Shown here piece by piece: positions 1-11,864 of a DNA stretch of 64,000 nt (its first letter is position 1; every line of letters starts with the position of its first letter). This stretch comes from Halomonas citrativorans (lineage in GTDB: Bacteria > Pseudomonadota > Gammaproteobacteria > Pseudomonadales > Halomonadaceae): the NCBI RefSeq assembly GCF_900163645.1, contig NZ_FUKM01000014.1, forward strand, positions 62,001 to 126,000. The letters are read 5' to 3'. The translations under genes and the position numbers were made by a program. The notes under the pieces are model-generated. The model had not been told where the DNA came from, ran no database searches, and was given only the letters and a program-made list of their open reading frames with translations.

Positions 1-1
1 G

Positions 2-400
2 GCCTTTACCGAAACCCTTCAGCTGCCGCGCTCAGCGCTGGCTTTGGCCTTCGGATTCGGGATCGTGCACTGGATCGTGCGCTACAGCATTCTCTACGTC
101 ACGCTGTACGGCCTTGGACAACATCTGGATTGGGCATGGACCTTCCTGGTGCAAATGCTTTCCATGGCGGCAGGCCAGCTGACCCTGCTGCCCGGCGGTG
201 CCGGGGGCGCCGAACTCTCCTCGTCGGCCCTGCTGGCCCCTATGGTGGGCCAAAGCAGCGCGGCAGCCGCCATTTTGATCTGGCGTGCTGTCACCTACTA
301 TTTTTATCTGATCGCCGGGGCACCGGTATTTATGCTGATGGCAGGACGCCCGCTGCTCAGAAAAATTCTTGAAGGGCGCAAGCGTGAGGTCGAGGGTTAA
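2..400 (+). CDS. Flippase-like / lysylphosphatidylglycerol synthase TM-family protein, 3' end (5' end outside window)
   Basis: The open frame runs in from the left edge with no start codon in the window, so this is the C-terminal ~130 residues of a longer integral membrane protein. It shows hydrophobic stretches (a segment beginning VHWIVRYSILYV, another near YYFYLIAGAPVFML) and the motif LPGGAGGAE. That motif resembles the conserved P-G-G-x-G loop of the UPF0104 / lysylphosphatidylglycerol synthase transmembrane (YbhN/AglD) family. Members sit in the inner membrane; some are flippase domains fused to lipid-modifying enzymes, but the substrate cannot be told from this tail. It ends in a basic cytoplasmic tail and converges on sucD across a shared terminator hairpin. 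Family call is moderate; function is inference. Confidence 0.7.
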   Translation, partial: AFTETLQLPRSALALAFGFGIVHWIVRYSILYVTLYGLGQHLDWAWTFLVQMLSMAAGQLTLLPGGAGGAELSSSALLAPMVGQSSAAAAILIWRAVTYYFYLIAGAPVFMLMAGRPLLRKILEGRKREVEG

Positions 401-431
401 AGTGACGGCGGTGCAGTCAACATGCAGACAC

Positions 432-462
432 AAAAAAGGGGTGCCATTTGGCACCCCTTTTT
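432..462. terminator. Bidirectional intrinsic terminator
   Basis: A 13-bp stem AAAAAGGGGTGCC with loop ATTT and its complement is flanked by A and T runs on both sides. It can therefore end both the plus-strand flippase-like gene and the minus-strand TCA operon after sucD. Confidence 0.85.
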
Positions 463-477
463 GATCCGCTTGCTAGC

Positions 478-1350
478 TTACCAGCCCGTCACTTCTTTCA
501 GTGCGTCGCCGATTTCTGCCAGAGAACGAACGGTTTTAACACCGGCGTCTTCAAGAGCAGCAAACTTCTCGTCAGCCGTGCCTTTACCACCAGAAATGAT
601 GGCGCCAGCGTGGCCCATACGCTTGCCAGGAGGTGCAGTAACACCGGCAATGTAAGAAACCACTGGCTTGGAAACGTGATCCTTGATGTAGGCGGCTGCT
701 TCTTCCTCAGCCGTACCACCGATTTCACCGATCATAACGATCGCTTCGGTTTTCGGATCCTTCTCGAACATTTCCAGAATGTCGATGAAGTTGGAACCCG
801 GAATCGGGTCGCCACCGATGCCTACACAGGTAGACTGACCGAAACCGTGGTCAGTGGTCTGCTTAACAGCTTCGTAAGTCAGCGTACCAGAGCGGGAAAC
901 GATACCAACGCGGCCCGGCTGGTGGATATGACCCGGCATGATACCGATTTTGCACTCACCCGGAGTGATAACACCCGGACAGTTCGGGCCAATCAGGCGC
1001 ACGCCCAGCTCGTCGCATTTTACTTTTGCTTCGAGCATATCTAGCGTAGCGATGCCTTCGGTAATGCACACGATCAGCTTGATGCCAGCGTTAGCGGCTT
1101 CAAGGATTGAGTCTTTACAGAACGGAGCCGGTACGTAAATAACGCTGGCTTCCGCGCCTGTTTTCTCAACCGCTTCTTTAACGGTGTTGAAAACTGGCAG
1201 GCCTAAATGCTCTTGGCCGCCTTTGCCCGGCGTAACACCACCGACCATTTGCGTACCATAGGCAATCGCCTGCTCGGAGTGGAACGTGCCCTGGCCACCG
1301 GTGAAACCCTGGCAGATGACCTTGGTGTTCTTATCGATCAGGATACTCAT
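478..1350 (-). CDS. sucD: Succinyl-CoA synthetase (ADP-forming), alpha subunit
   Basis: SucD, with SucC, converts succinyl-CoA to succinate with substrate-level phosphorylation in the TCA cycle (cytoplasmic). The 290-residue length is the normal family length. The N-terminus has the CoA-binding Rossmann domain ([15 protein letters not shown] near residues 15-29), then [16 protein letters not shown] around 120-135. The phosphohistidine loop [17 protein letters not shown] lies near residue 246. The start codon overlaps the sucC stop (TAATG), so the subunits are translationally coupled. It is the last gene of the sdh-suc cluster and is followed by a strong terminator. Confidence 0.97.
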   Translation of the reverse strand: MSILIDKNTKVICQGFTGGQGTFHSEQAIAYGTQMVGGVTPGKGGQEHLGLPVFNTVKEAVEKTGAEASVIYVPAPFCKDSILEAANAGIKLIVCITEGIATLDMLEAKVKCDELGVRLIGPNCPGVITPGECKIGIMPGHIHQPGRVGIVSRSGTLTYEAVKQTTDHGFGQSTCVGIGGDPIPGSNFIDILEMFEKDPKTEAIVMIGEIGGTAEEEAAAYIKDHVSKPVVSYIAGVTAPPGKRMGHAGAIISGGKGTADEKFAALEDAGVKTVRSLAEIGDALKEVTGW

Positions 1351-2516
1351 TACTTGCCCTCCGCCGCTTTAACAACCTGCTGAGCCGCATCGGTCAGACT
1401 GGTAGCAGCGATGATGTTCAGACCGCTGGACGCCAGTTTCTCAGCACCCAACTCGGCATTGTTACCTTCCAGGCGAACCACGACCGGCACGTTGACACCC
1501 ACTTGCTCAACGGCACCGATAATGCCTTCAGCAATCATGTCGCAACGTACGATACCGCCGAAGATGTTAACCAGAACGGCTTTCACGTTGTCGTCAGACA
1601 GGATGATCTTGAACGCTTCTGCTACGCGCTCTTTGGTCGCGCCGCCGCCAACGTCCAGGAAGTTAGCCGGTTTGCCGCCACTCAGGTTAACGATGTCCAT
1701 GGTGCCCATGGCCAGGCCTGCGCCGTTTACCATGCAACCAATGTTACCGTCGAGTGCGACGTAGTTCAGTTCCCACTTCGCTGCATCGGCTTCACGCTGA
1801 TCTTCCTGGGAAGGATCACGCATGGCCTGCAGGTCCGGGTGACGGTACAACGCGTTGCTGTCGAGGCCAAGTTTGGCGTCGAGGCAGTGCAAGTTGCCTT
1901 CGTCAGTGATAACCAGCGGGTTGATCTCTAAGAGCGCCAGATCCTTGTCGTGGAACAACTTGGATAGGCCCAGGAAGATCTTGGTGAACTGCTTGACCTG
2001 GTCGCCTTTCAGGCCCAGAGCAAACGCCAGCTCACGCGCCTGGTACGGCTGTGCGCCAACCAGCGGATCAATTTCGGCTTTAAGAATCTTTTCCGGCGTC
2101 TCTTCAGCAACCGTTTCGATTTCAACACCACCTTCGGTCGAGGCCATGAAGACCACGCGACGGGTAGTGCGGTCGACAACGGCACCGAGGTAAAGCTCAT
2201 CGGCGATATCAGTGCAGGTCTCTACCAGAATCTTGGCAACCGGCTGACCTTTTTCGTCAGTCTGAAAGGTTACCAGATTTTTGCCCAGCCACTGCTCAGC
2301 AAACGCCTTCGCTTCAGCCGGATCTTTGATCAGCTTAACGCCACCCGCTTTACCACGGCCACCTGCGTGCACCTGGGCTTTGACTACCCACATGTCGCCG
2401 CCGATCTTTTTGCAGGCTTCTACTGCTTCTTCGGGAGTGTCCACGGCAAAGCCTTTAGACACTGGTAGACCATAATCAGCAAACAGCTGTTTGCCTTGAT
2501 ACTCGTGAAGGTTCAT
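1350..2516 (-). CDS. sucC: Succinyl-CoA synthetase (ADP-forming), beta subunit
   Basis: The 388 residues match the usual length. It begins [19 protein letters not shown], the canonical SucC N-terminus. An ATP-grasp domain fills the first ~240 residues ([18 protein letters not shown] around 45-62). The C-terminal ligase-CoA domain carries [16 protein letters not shown] and the [14 protein letters not shown] region. It supplies the nucleotide- and succinate-binding part of the heterodimer with SucD, whose start overlaps this stop by one base. A 142-bp gap with two hairpins separates it from lpd upstream, so it may have partly independent expression. Confidence 0.97.
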   Translation of the reverse strand: MNLHEYQGKQLFADYGLPVSKGFAVDTPEEAVEACKKIGGDMWVVKAQVHAGGRGKAGGVKLIKDPAEAKAFAEQWLGKNLVTFQTDEKGQPVAKILVETCTDIADELYLGAVVDRTTRRVVFMASTEGGVEIETVAEETPEKILKAEIDPLVGAQPYQARELAFALGLKGDQVKQFTKIFLGLSKLFHDKDLALLEINPLVITDEGNLHCLDAKLGLDSNALYRHPDLQAMRDPSQEDQREADAAKWELNYVALDGNIGCMVNGAGLAMGTMDIVNLSGGKPANFLDVGGGATKERVAEAFKIILSDDNVKAVLVNIFGGIVRCDMIAEGIIGAVEQVGVNVPVVVRLEGNNAELGAEKLASSGLNIIAATSLTDAAQQVVKAAEGK

Positions 2517-2549
2517 CGATTCATGCCATTGGTTGCATGTGACTCGAAC

Positions 2550-2639
2550 GACAACCCGTTTTCAAAACGGGTTGTCCCCGTACTTTCGCGCGCTATTTTA
2601 CAACATGCCCGAAAGTGATGCGCCACCTTATGGTGGCGC
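2550..2639. other. Two hairpins in the lpd-sucC gap
   Basis: The gap 2517-2658 holds a perfect 12-bp inverted repeat GACAACCCGTTT/AAACGGGTTGTC (2550-2576). It also holds an 8-bp hairpin GCGCCACC-TTAT-GGTGGCGC (2620-2639). Neither is followed by a good U-run in the minus direction, so they look like mRNA-processing or stability elements or weak attenuators rather than full terminators. Confidence 0.6.
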
Positions 2640-2658
2640 TTGGTGGTTACCGCTGAGC

Positions 2659-4203
<1,545 letters not shown>

Positions 4204-4225
4204 AAGGATACGTGGTCTACGTACC

Positions 4226-5806
4226 TTAGACGTCCAGCAGCAGACGTGCCGGGTCTTCCAGCAATTCTTTAAGCGTAACCAGGAAACGTACGGCGTCTTT
4301 GCCATCAATCATACGGTGATCATATGACAGTGCCAGGTACATCATGGGGCGAATTTCAACCTTGCCATTAATAGCCATCGGACGATCCTGGATCTTGTGC
4401 ATACCCAGGATAGCCGTTTGCGGCGGGTTGATAATCGGCGTCGACATCAGAGAGCCAAACGTACCCCCGTTGGTGATGGTAAAGGTACCGCCGATCATGT
4501 CGTCCATGCCCAGCTTGCCGTCACGACCACGCTTACCGAAATCAACAATCGTTCTTTCGACATCAGCAATTTTCATGCTGTCGGTGTCGCGCAGTACGGG
4601 GACCACCAGACCACGGTCGGTGGATACCGCAACACCGATATCCTGGTAACCGTGATACACAATGTCGGTGCCGTCGATGGAGGCATTAACATCCGGGAAG
4701 CGTTTGAGTGCTTCAGTCGCCGCTTTTACAAAGAAGCCCATAAAGCCCAGCTTGATATCGTGAGCTTTTAAGAACGTATCTTTGTACTGCGCACGCAGGG
4801 CCATGATCTCAGTCATGTCCACTTCGTTATACGTGGTCAGCATGGCAGCGGTTTGCTGAGCTTGTACCAAGCGCTTGGCAATCGTTTGACGCAGGCGGGT
4901 CATCGGCACGCGTTTTTCAACACGCTCGCCTTCAACAGCCGCTGGGGCCGCTGCCGCCTTGCTCGGCGCAGAAGACTTGGCAGCACCTTTCTTGGCTGAG
5001 CCATCTTTAACGGCTTTTTGCACGTCTTCTTTTAGAACACGACCGCCTTTGCCCGTACCTTCAATTTTGGCAACGTCAAGGTCGTGCTCGGCAATCAGCT
5101 TGCGCGCAGCCGGTGCAACGATCTTGTCGCCCATTTTCTCATCGCTGGCGCCATCGTCCGCAGAGGCGGCTGGCTCTTTATCGGCCGCTGTTGCTACGTC
5201 GCTACCGCCGCCTTCGGTGAAGACCGCAAGAATCGCTTCAGACTCTACCTGGCTGCCCTCTTCGGCTTTGATTTCAGCCAGCGCACCATCAGCAGGCGCA
5301 ACCACTTCAAGCACGACTTTATCGGTTTCGATATCGGCCAGCACTTCATCGCGCTTAACCGCTTCACCGACCTTTTTGTGCCAAGCCGCCACGGTGCCTT
5401 CCTGGATAGACTCAGGGAAGCTTGGCGCTTTTACATCATGCTGCTTGCCGCCGCTGGCTTTCTTCTCTTCTGTTTTCTCTTCTTTCTTTTCATCTTGCTG
5501 TTCGGCTTTCTCGGCTTTCGGCTCATCAGAAGATTTCTCTTCTTTTTTACCGCTGTCGCCCGAGGCGCTGCCTTCACCAATTTTGCCAAGTACCTGCTCA
5601 GACTCGACGGTTTCGCCCTCTTCGGCCATTACGTCAGTCAGGGTACCCGCTTCGGGTGCAACCACTTCCAGCACCACTTTGTCGGTTTCGATTTCAACAA
5701 TCAGTTCGTCACGCTCGACGCTGTCACCCGGCTTTTTGTGCCACGTAGCCACAGTACCTTCGGCAACGGATTCCGGAAAGGTTGGCGCTTTGATCTCGGT
5801 AGCCAT
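4226..5806 (-). CDS. sucB: Dihydrolipoyllysine-residue succinyltransferase (E2), two lipoyl domains
   Basis: E2 core of the 2-oxoglutarate dehydrogenase complex; it transfers the succinyl group from SucA to CoA. At 526 residues it is longer than the ~400 of single-lipoyl SucB. Two lipoyl domains are visible, each with the lipoylation motif [13 protein letters not shown]: Lys 43 in residues 1-77 and Lys 163 in about 123-197, exactly 120 residues apart. A highly charged, Lys/Glu-rich linker (about 78-122) joins them. The peripheral subunit-binding domain follows (about 227-265, [15 protein letters not shown]). Then comes the catalytic domain, ending in [15 protein letters not shown] with the HxxxDG active site. 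It sits 39 bp after sucA. The acidic linkers fit a halophile. Confidence 0.96.
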   Translation of the reverse strand: MATEIKAPTFPESVAEGTVATWHKKPGDSVERDELIVEIETDKVVLEVVAPEAGTLTDVMAEEGETVESEQVLGKIGEGSASGDSGKKEEKSSDEPKAEKAEQQDEKKEEKTEEKKASGGKQHDVKAPSFPESIQEGTVAAWHKKVGEAVKRDEVLADIETDKVVLEVVAPADGALAEIKAEEGSQVESEAILAVFTEGGGSDVATAADKEPAASADDGASDEKMGDKIVAPAARKLIAEHDLDVAKIEGTGKGGRVLKEDVQKAVKDGSAKKGAAKSSAPSKAAAAPAAVEGERVEKRVPMTRLRQTIAKRLVQAQQTAAMLTTYNEVDMTEIMALRAQYKDTFLKAHDIKLGFMGFFVKAATEALKRFPDVNASIDGTDIVYHGYQDIGVAVSTDRGLVVPVLRDTDSMKIADVERTIVDFGKRGRDGKLGMDDMIGGTFTITNGGTFGSLMSTPIINPPQTAILGMHKIQDRPMAINGKVEIRPMMYLALSYDHRMIDGKDAVRFLVTLKELLEDPARLLLDV

Positions 5807-5845
5807 GTCGTTTCCCTTATGTGTTCTCTAAATCCGGTGGGCGCT

Positions 5846-8680
5846 TTACAGATTAAAAGCGTCTTCCACCAGCTGGCGCTGCTGTTCAGTATGGACGGAC
5901 ATATAACCCGCTGCCGGCGCGGCAGAGGCAGGACGTCCTGCAAATTTCAACTCGCGTCCGAGGCCATCTTTAAGCATATCGGCCACTGTACGCATGTGGT
6001 GCTGACTGGAATACCAAGCGCCCTGATTCAACGGCTCTTCCTGGCACCAGACAATATCTTCCACATTGCCATATGCTTGAAGCACTTCCAGAAGTTCTTC
6101 TTTCGGGAAGGGGTAAAGCTGCTCAAGACGTATGATCACCGTATCGTTACGCTCATTTTCTGCACGCCAGGTGGCCAGATCATAGTAGACCTTGCCTGAG
6201 CACAGAATCGCACGCGTTACGTTTTCAGCGGTCAGGCCAGCTTGATCCGGCAACACCATTTGGAACTTGCCATGGGCAAGATCTTCAAGGCTCGATACCG
6301 CTTCTTTGTGACGCAGCAACGACTTGGGCGACATAACAATCAGCGGCTTGCGCAGCGGACGAATCACCTGACGACGCAGCAAGTGATAAATCTGCGCAGG
6401 TGTCGTCGGCACACAGACCTGCATGTTGTGCTCAGCACACATTTGCAGGAAACGCTCCAATCGCGCAGACGAGTGCTCTGGGCCCTGGCCTTCATAGCCA
6501 TGGGGTAGCAGCATCGTCAGGCCACATAAACGGCCCCACTTGCTCTCACCAGAAGAGATGAACTGATCAACGACAACTTGTGCACCGTTGAAAAAGTCAC
6601 CAAACTGGGCTTCCCAGATAACCAGGTCATTCGGCGCAGTGGTGGAGTAACCGTACTCAAACGCCAACACAGCTTCTTCCGATAGGAAGGAGTCGTGAAT
6701 GGTGAAAGCCGGCTGACCATCGGCCATGTTTTGCAACGGCACGTAGGTAGAGCCATCTTTCTGGTTATGAACCACAGCGTGACGGTGCGAGAACGTACCG
6801 CGACCCACATCCTGACCGGTAATCCGGATAGGGTGCCCTTGGTCAAGTAACGTGGCGTAGGCCAGCGTTTCAGCAAAGCCCCAGTTCATTGCCATACCGC
6901 CCGCCTGCATCTTGCGTCGGTCTTCATAAATCTTGGCAACCTGGCGCTGCACTTCAACCCCACCCGGGATCTCGCACATTTTTGCAGCAAGCTGCTGCAA
7001 GCGCTTCATATCAATTGACGTATCTGCATCGCCCGTCCACTCATGCCCCAGGTACGGCGCCCAATCTACAAACAGGGATTTATTGGGTTCCTGAACCAGT
7101 GCATTGGCAACGTGGTTACCCGCGACCAGATCATCGCGATAGGTTTCCATCATCGCTTTGGCGTCGTCTTCAGATAGAACGCCTTGGTCAACCAAACGCT
7201 TTGCATAAACCGTACGCGTCGACGCATGATCCTTGATTTTGGCGTACATCAAAGGCTGCGTACCAGACGGCTCATCGGCTTCGTTATGCCCACGGCGACG
7301 GTAGCAGACCAGATCAATAACAACGTCTTTTTTGAACTGCTGTCGATAATCCAGCGCCACTTGGGTCGCATGGATAACGGCGTCAGGATCATCACCATTT
7401 ACATGAAAAATGGGCGCCTGGACCATCTTGGCAATGTCGGTACAGTACTCGGTCGAACGAGCATCCATGGGGTTGGACGTCGTAAAGCCCACCTGGTTAT
7501 TGATGACGATGTGAATCGTGCCGCCGGTCTTATAGGCACGGGTCTGAGACATCTGGAATGTCTCCATAACCACGCCTTGACCCGCGAAGGCAGCATCACC
7601 ATGAATATTGATGGGTAACACCTTGTCGCCGGCAGGATCCTTGCGGCGGTCTTGGCGCGCGCGTACGGAACCTTCAACAACCGGTGCGACAATTTCCAGG
7701 TGCGAGGGGTTGAACGACATGGCCAGGTGGACTTCGCCGCCCGGTGACATGACGTTGGAGCTAAAGCCCTGGTGATACTTCACATCGCCAGAACCACGCT
7801 CAATCACCTTCTTACCATCAAACTCATCAATCAAATCAGCCGGGTTTTTGCCCAGAATATTGACCAACAGGTTAAGGCGACCGCGGTGCGCCATACCGAT
7901 AACGACTTCCTTCGTGCCATAGCCACCGGCACGCTGGATAAGCTCGTCCATCATCGGAACGAAGACCTCACCACCTTCAAGACCAAAGCGTTTGGTACCT
8001 GGGTATTTGGATGCCAGATAAGTTTCCAAACCTTCAGCAGCCGTCAGACGCTCAAGCACATGCTTACGAACATCATCGCTAAACTTGGGAGCACTGCGCA
8101 CTGATTCGAAGCGCCGTTGTAGCCAGCGTTTCTCTTCGGTGTCCACGATATGCATGAACTCACAACCGATGGAGCGACAATACGTCTTCTCCAGCGCGTC
8201 CACGATCTCACGCAGTGGTGCCTTATCAATACCCAGGAAAAACGAGCCGGTCTGGAACTCGGTATCAAGATCAGCCTTCGTCAACTGATGGAATGATAAA
8301 TCGAGGTCAGGGACGGGGGTAGGATTACGCAGCCCAAGCGGATCGATATCAGCCTTTTGATGACCACGGAAGCGATACGCATTGATCAACTGCAGGACTT
8401 TCACCTGCTTTTTGTTCTCACCGCTATCGGCAGCGGCAACTACCCGGCCCGGGCGGCTTTCACGACCTAGCTGGTAGAATTGATCACGAGTCGGGCTTAG
8501 TGGAACATCGTGGGAGGCACTGCCCTCGGAACTCGGTAGCTGGTCAAAATAGCTACGCCATTCGTCAGAAACAGCATCAGGATCGGCGAGGTACTGCTCG
8601 TAAAGCGCTTCCACGTAGTGGACATTGCCACCACTAACGTGAGAGGAACGCCACATTAACTCCATTATGCCTTGTTGCAT
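5846..8680 (-). CDS. sucA: 2-oxoglutarate dehydrogenase E1 component
   Basis: Thiamine diphosphate-dependent decarboxylase that converts 2-oxoglutarate and lipoyl-E2 to succinyl-E2. The 944 residues are normal for the family. The N-terminus MQQGIMELMWRSSHVSGGN matches the conserved E2-contact start, which supports the first ATG although its Shine-Dalgarno is weak. The thiamine-diphosphate motif is visible as HGDAAFAGQGVVMETF through VINNQVGFTT (about residues 370-405). The active-site histidine-bearing segment MAHRGRLNLLVNI is near 265, and HRHAVVHNQ lies in the transketolase-like pyrimidine domain. First gene of the sucAB part of the cluster; sucB follows at 39 bp. Confidence 0.97.
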   Translation of the reverse strand: MQQGIMELMWRSSHVSGGNVHYVEALYEQYLADPDAVSDEWRSYFDQLPSSEGSASHDVPLSPTRDQFYQLGRESRPGRVVAAADSGENKKQVKVLQLINAYRFRGHQKADIDPLGLRNPTPVPDLDLSFHQLTKADLDTEFQTGSFFLGIDKAPLREIVDALEKTYCRSIGCEFMHIVDTEEKRWLQRRFESVRSAPKFSDDVRKHVLERLTAAEGLETYLASKYPGTKRFGLEGGEVFVPMMDELIQRAGGYGTKEVVIGMAHRGRLNLLVNILGKNPADLIDEFDGKKVIERGSGDVKYHQGFSSNVMSPGGEVHLAMSFNPSHLEIVAPVVEGSVRARQDRRKDPAGDKVLPINIHGDAAFAGQGVVMETFQMSQTRAYKTGGTIHIVINNQVGFTTSNPMDARSTEYCTDIAKMVQAPIFHVNGDDPDAVIHATQVALDYRQQFKKDVVIDLVCYRRRGHNEADEPSGTQPLMYAKIKDHASTRTVYAKRLVDQGVLSEDDAKAMMETYRDDLVAGNHVANALVQEPNKSLFVDWAPYLGHEWTGDADTSIDMKRLQQLAAKMCEIPGGVEVQRQVAKIYEDRRKMQAGGMAMNWGFAETLAYATLLDQGHPIRITGQDVGRGTFSHRHAVVHNQKDGSTYVPLQNMADGQPAFTIHDSFLSEEAVLAFEYGYSTTAPNDLVIWEAQFGDFFNGAQVVVDQFISSGESKWGRLCGLTMLLPHGYEGQGPEHSSARLERFLQMCAEHNMQVCVPTTPAQIYHLLRRQVIRPLRKPLIVMSPKSLLRHKEAVSSLEDLAHGKFQMVLPDQAGLTAENVTRAILCSGKVYYDLATWRAENERNDTVIIRLEQLYPFPKEELLEVLQAYGNVEDIVWCQEEPLNQGAWYSSQHHMRTVADMLKDGLGRELKFAGRPASAAPAAGYMSVHTEQQRQLVEDAFNL

Positions 8681-9002
8681 CTCTCGGTCACCCTACACTG
8701 ATGGGGTGGTATCGGCATCGCTGCAAAAAACAACGACATCGCTATTGCCCTGCCGGCGGGGCGGAACATGTGCCGGCGGCACCGACCAACGGCCGGAAGC
8801 CCTACTTAATTACTATTTCTTACTCAGTTCATGCTCAAAAGCCGGTACTCGCAGCACCGGCTTTTAAACTTGACTGCTCATAAGGTGCGGCGACGCGCCG
8901 CACCTTATGACAAGCCCTATGATAACAAGCGAAGCGCCACGATTTAAGTAGTAAAACGAGACTTGTTGCGTGGCAATCGCTTTTTATTGACTCACAAGGC
9001 GT
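8681..9002. other. sdhB-sucA intergenic region with two strong hairpins
   Basis: This 322-bp gap has a 10-bp perfect hairpin AAAAGCCGGT/ACCGGCTTTT (8837-8865, usable as a terminator on either strand). It also has a perfect 15-bp hairpin with a 3-nt loop (8878-8910, stem TCATAAGGTGCGGCG). Together they probably attenuate or end transcription after sdhB. The remaining ~155 bp before sucA is likely the sucA leader and promoter, but I cannot point to a convincing -35/-10 pair. A direct repeat TGCCGGCGG occurs twice near 8750-8780. Confidence 0.65.
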
Positions 9003-9713
9003 TTATGTTGCATCTGCGAGCAGCATTTCGCGAATTTTACCGATGGCGCGCGTCGGATTTAAGCCTTTCGGGCAAACCGCTACGCAGTTCATGATGCCAC
9101 GGCAGCGGAACACCGAGAACGGATCTTCCAGGCTGGTCAAACGCTCGCGGGTTGCGGTATCGCGAGAATCCGCCAGGAAGCGGTAAGACTGCAGCAAGCC
9201 AGCAGGACCTACGAACTTGTCCGGGTTCCACCAGAACGACGGGCAAGACGTAGAGCAGCAAGCACACAAGATGCACTCGTACAGGCCATCCAACTTTTCA
9301 CGGTCTTCTGGCGACTGCAGACGCTCAATGGCGGGTGCTGGCGTTTCATTTTGCAGGTACGGCTGAATACGCTCGTACTGCTTATAGAAAATCCCCATAT
9401 CCACAACCATATCGCGGATAACCGGCAGGCCAGGCAGCGGGCGCAGGATCAGCTTGTTGTTTTTCACAACGTCCGACAGCGGTGTAATACATGCCAGGCC
9501 GTTTTTGCCGTTCATGTTCATACCATCAGAGCCGCAAACACCCTCACGGCAGCTACGACGGAACGCCAGGCCGCTGTCCTGTTCTTTCATCATATGAAGA
9601 ACATCCAGCACCATGACATCGCGCCCTTTGGTATCAACTTGAAACTCCTGCATATAGGGCGCGGAGTCGGTTTCCGGATTGTAACGGTATACGGATACCT
9701 GAAGATTGGACAT
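9003..9713 (-). CDS. sdhB: Succinate dehydrogenase iron-sulfur subunit
   Basis: Carries electrons from the SdhA flavin to quinone in respiratory complex II on the cytoplasmic membrane face. The 236 residues show three cluster motifs in order. The [2Fe-2S] ligands are in SCREGVCGSDGMN and GLAC (about 54-75). The [4Fe-4S] motif CILCACCSTSCPS is near 147-159. The last motif is CRGIMNCVAVCPKGLNP near 204-220, for the 3Fe-4S cluster. It follows sdhA by 27 bp. Hairpins downstream separate it from sucA. Confidence 0.97.
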   Translation of the reverse strand: MSNLQVSVYRYNPETDSAPYMQEFQVDTKGRDVMVLDVLHMMKEQDSGLAFRRSCREGVCGSDGMNMNGKNGLACITPLSDVVKNNKLILRPLPGLPVIRDMVVDMGIFYKQYERIQPYLQNETPAPAIERLQSPEDREKLDGLYECILCACCSTSCPSFWWNPDKFVGPAGLLQSYRFLADSRDTATRERLTSLEDPFSVFRCRGIMNCVAVCPKGLNPTRAIGKIREMLLADAT

Positions 9714-9740
9714 TATAACTCCCTCTCGTCAATGCGGAGT

Positions 9741-11513
9741 TTAGTAGGTACGAACCTTGGGTTCGAACGTATCAACAGTTTTCGGCTTGAAGTTGACGTC
9801 GCGCTGCTTCAGCTCTTTGGTGAGCGGGAAGTAGAGCGAGTGCTTCAGCCAGTTGACGTCATCACGGTCTGGGTAGTCGTAACGCGAATGGGCACCGCGG
9901 CTCTCTTTACGCTCAAGGGCAGCAATTGCCGTCGCTTCGGCCACTTCCATCAGGTTATCAAGTTCCAGTGCTTCTACACGCGCCGTGTTGAAAGCGTTGG
10001 ATTTGTCAGGCAGGTGAGCATTGGCAATGCGGCCACGCAGGTTGGCAAGCTTCTCAACGCCTTCCAGCATGTTTTTCTCTTCACGGAATACACCGAAAGA
10101 GTTCTGCATGATGTCCTGAAGCTCTGCTTTCAGCGCAGGAATGCTCTCACCGCCTTCCGACTCGTTCCAACGAGTAATGCGCTTCATCGCTGATTCGATA
10201 TCAGACTCGGAGGCATCCAGGTACTCAATACCTTCGTTCAGCGCGCCTTCAATAAACATACCGGCTGCACGGCCAAAGACCACCAGATCCAGCAAGGAGT
10301 TTCCGCCCAGACGGTTAGCACCGTGAACAGATACGCACGCTGCTTCACCACAGGCGAACAGACCGTTGATGATCTGGTCGTTGCCGCTTTCGTCCTGCAG
10401 AATCGCCTGACCATGAATGTTGGTCGGAATACCGCCCATCATATAGTGGCAGGTCGGCACGACCGGAATCGGATCTTTCGCCGGATCAACGTGGGCGAAG
10501 GTTTTGGAAAGCTCAACGATACCAGGCAGACGCTTGCTCAGCACCTCTTCACCCAAGTGGTCAAGCTTCAGGAAGACGTGGTCGCCCTTCTCGCCACAAC
10601 CGCGGCCTTCCAGAATTTCCATGACCATGGAACGCGCAACAACGTCACGACCCGCCAGGTCTTTCGCGTTGGGCGCGTAACGCTCCATAAAGCGCTCGCC
10701 GTCTTTATTGATCAGGTAGCCACCTTCCCCGCGGCACCCTTCGGTTACCAGCGTGCCCGCACCGTAAATACCGGTCGGGTGGAACTGCCACATTTCCATA
10801 TCCTGCATCGGGAAGCCCGCACGCAACGCCATACCGATACCGTCACCCGTATTGATCAGGGCATTGGTGGTAGATGCGTAAATTCGGCCAGCACCGCCAG
10901 TCGCCAATACAGTGGCCTTGGATTTAACGTGAACAACTTCGCCAGTTTCAATGCACATGGCGATACAACCCACCACGTCACCGTTGCCATTCTTCACCAG
11001 ATCAACCGCGTACCACTCATTCAAGAACGTTGTATTGTTCTTAAGGTTGTTCTGGTAAAGCGTGTGCAGCAGTGCGTGACCGGTACGGTCTGCCGCCGCG
11101 CAAGTACGCGCCGCTTGGCCGCCTTCACCGAAATTCTTGGACTGGCCACCGAACGGACGCTGATAGATGCGGCCGTTATCAAAGCGCGAAAACGGCAGGC
11201 CCATGTGCTCAAGTTCAAATACAGCTTTCGGGCCTTCAGAGCACATATACTCCGACGCGTCTTGGTCAGCGATATAGTCGCCGCCTTTAACAGTGTCGTA
11301 CATGTGCCAGCGCCAATCGTCATTGGGATCAGAAGACGCGATAGCGCAGGTAATACCGCCCTGGGCAGAGACAGTGTGAGAGCGTGTCGGGAAAACTTTG
11401 GAAAGGACGGCTGTTTGTTTACCGGACTTCGCCAGTTCTAAAGCAGCGCGCAGGCCAGCGCCACCGCCACCGATAATAATGGCGTCAAACGTCAGGCTAC
11501 GAAGGTTAGACAT
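9741..11513 (-). CDS. sdhA: Succinate dehydrogenase flavoprotein subunit
   Basis: Catalytic subunit that oxidises succinate to fumarate with covalently bound FAD. The 590 residues are standard. Visible are the FAD dinucleotide site [16 protein letters not shown] (about 12-27), the flavinylation histidine in [10 protein letters not shown] (near 45), the active-site region [21 protein letters not shown] (about 242-262), and the substrate-binding [10 protein letters not shown] near 355. A Shine-Dalgarno GGAG lies at the end of sdhD, 8 nt before the ATG. It is part of the sdhCDAB operon. Confidence 0.97.
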   Translation of the reverse strand: MSNLRSLTFDAIIIGGGGAGLRAALELAKSGKQTAVLSKVFPTRSHTVSAQGGITCAIASSDPNDDWRWHMYDTVKGGDYIADQDASEYMCSEGPKAVFELEHMGLPFSRFDNGRIYQRPFGGQSKNFGEGGQAARTCAAADRTGHALLHTLYQNNLKNNTTFLNEWYAVDLVKNGNGDVVGCIAMCIETGEVVHVKSKATVLATGGAGRIYASTTNALINTGDGIGMALRAGFPMQDMEMWQFHPTGIYGAGTLVTEGCRGEGGYLINKDGERFMERYAPNAKDLAGRDVVARSMVMEILEGRGCGEKGDHVFLKLDHLGEEVLSKRLPGIVELSKTFAHVDPAKDPIPVVPTCHYMMGGIPTNIHGQAILQDESGNDQIINGLFACGEAACVSVHGANRLGGNSLLDLVVFGRAAGMFIEGALNEGIEYLDASESDIESAMKRITRWNESEGGESIPALKAELQDIMQNSFGVFREEKNMLEGVEKLANLRGRIANAHLPDKSNAFNTARVEALELDNLMEVAEATAIAALERKESRGAHSRYDYPDRDDVNWLKHSLYFPLTKELKQRDVNFKPKTVDTFEPKVRTY

Positions 11514-11516
11514 TTA

Positions 11517-11864
11517 TCAAGCTCCCCACAGAATTTGAATGCCCCAAACCAGGTACACGAAGATAGCCAGAATAATCAGCGTCTGGACACCTACGCGCAG
11601 GCCAGTGGACTTAAGGTAATCAGTGGTTACGGTCCACAAACCAATCCAGGCATGTGCTGCAATGGATATAAAAGCCAGCAATGAGAAGATCCGCATCCAC
11701 GTTTGGTTAAACAGGCCGCTCCAGGTGTAGTAGTCAAGGTCTGGATTAAACAGCAGATAGGCCACCATAAAGACCGTGTAAACGGCCAGCACCACCGCAG
11801 ACACGCGCTGCATCAGCCAATCAGACAGTCCGCTTCGGCCAAAACTTGTGACGTTGGTTACCAT
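11517..11864 (-). CDS. sdhD: Succinate dehydrogenase membrane anchor subunit
   Basis: Small hydrophobic anchor of complex II with three predicted membrane helices, binding heme b and quinone together with SdhC. I start it at the ATG at 11864 (115 residues, MVTNVTSFGRSGLSDWLMQR). An AGGAG lies 7 nt upstream; a TTG two codons earlier is less likely. The segment AVVLAVYTVFMVAYLL is helix 1, and FISIAAHAWIGLWTVTTDYL contains the heme-ligand-type histidine and the conserved D-Y. It overlaps the end of sdhC by a few bases, so the pair is coupled. Confidence 0.93.
   Translation of the reverse strand: MVTNVTSFGRSGLSDWLMQRVSAVVLAVYTVFMVAYLLFNPDLDYYTWSGLFNQTWMRIFSLLAFISIAAHAWIGLWTVTTDYLKSTGLRVGVQTLIILAIFVYLVWGIQILWGA

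Noticed and set aside
5084..6199. 371-codon open frame on the plus strand
   Set aside because: It is antisense to sucB and sucA, which have clear domains and motifs; the frame is long only because of their codon composition.
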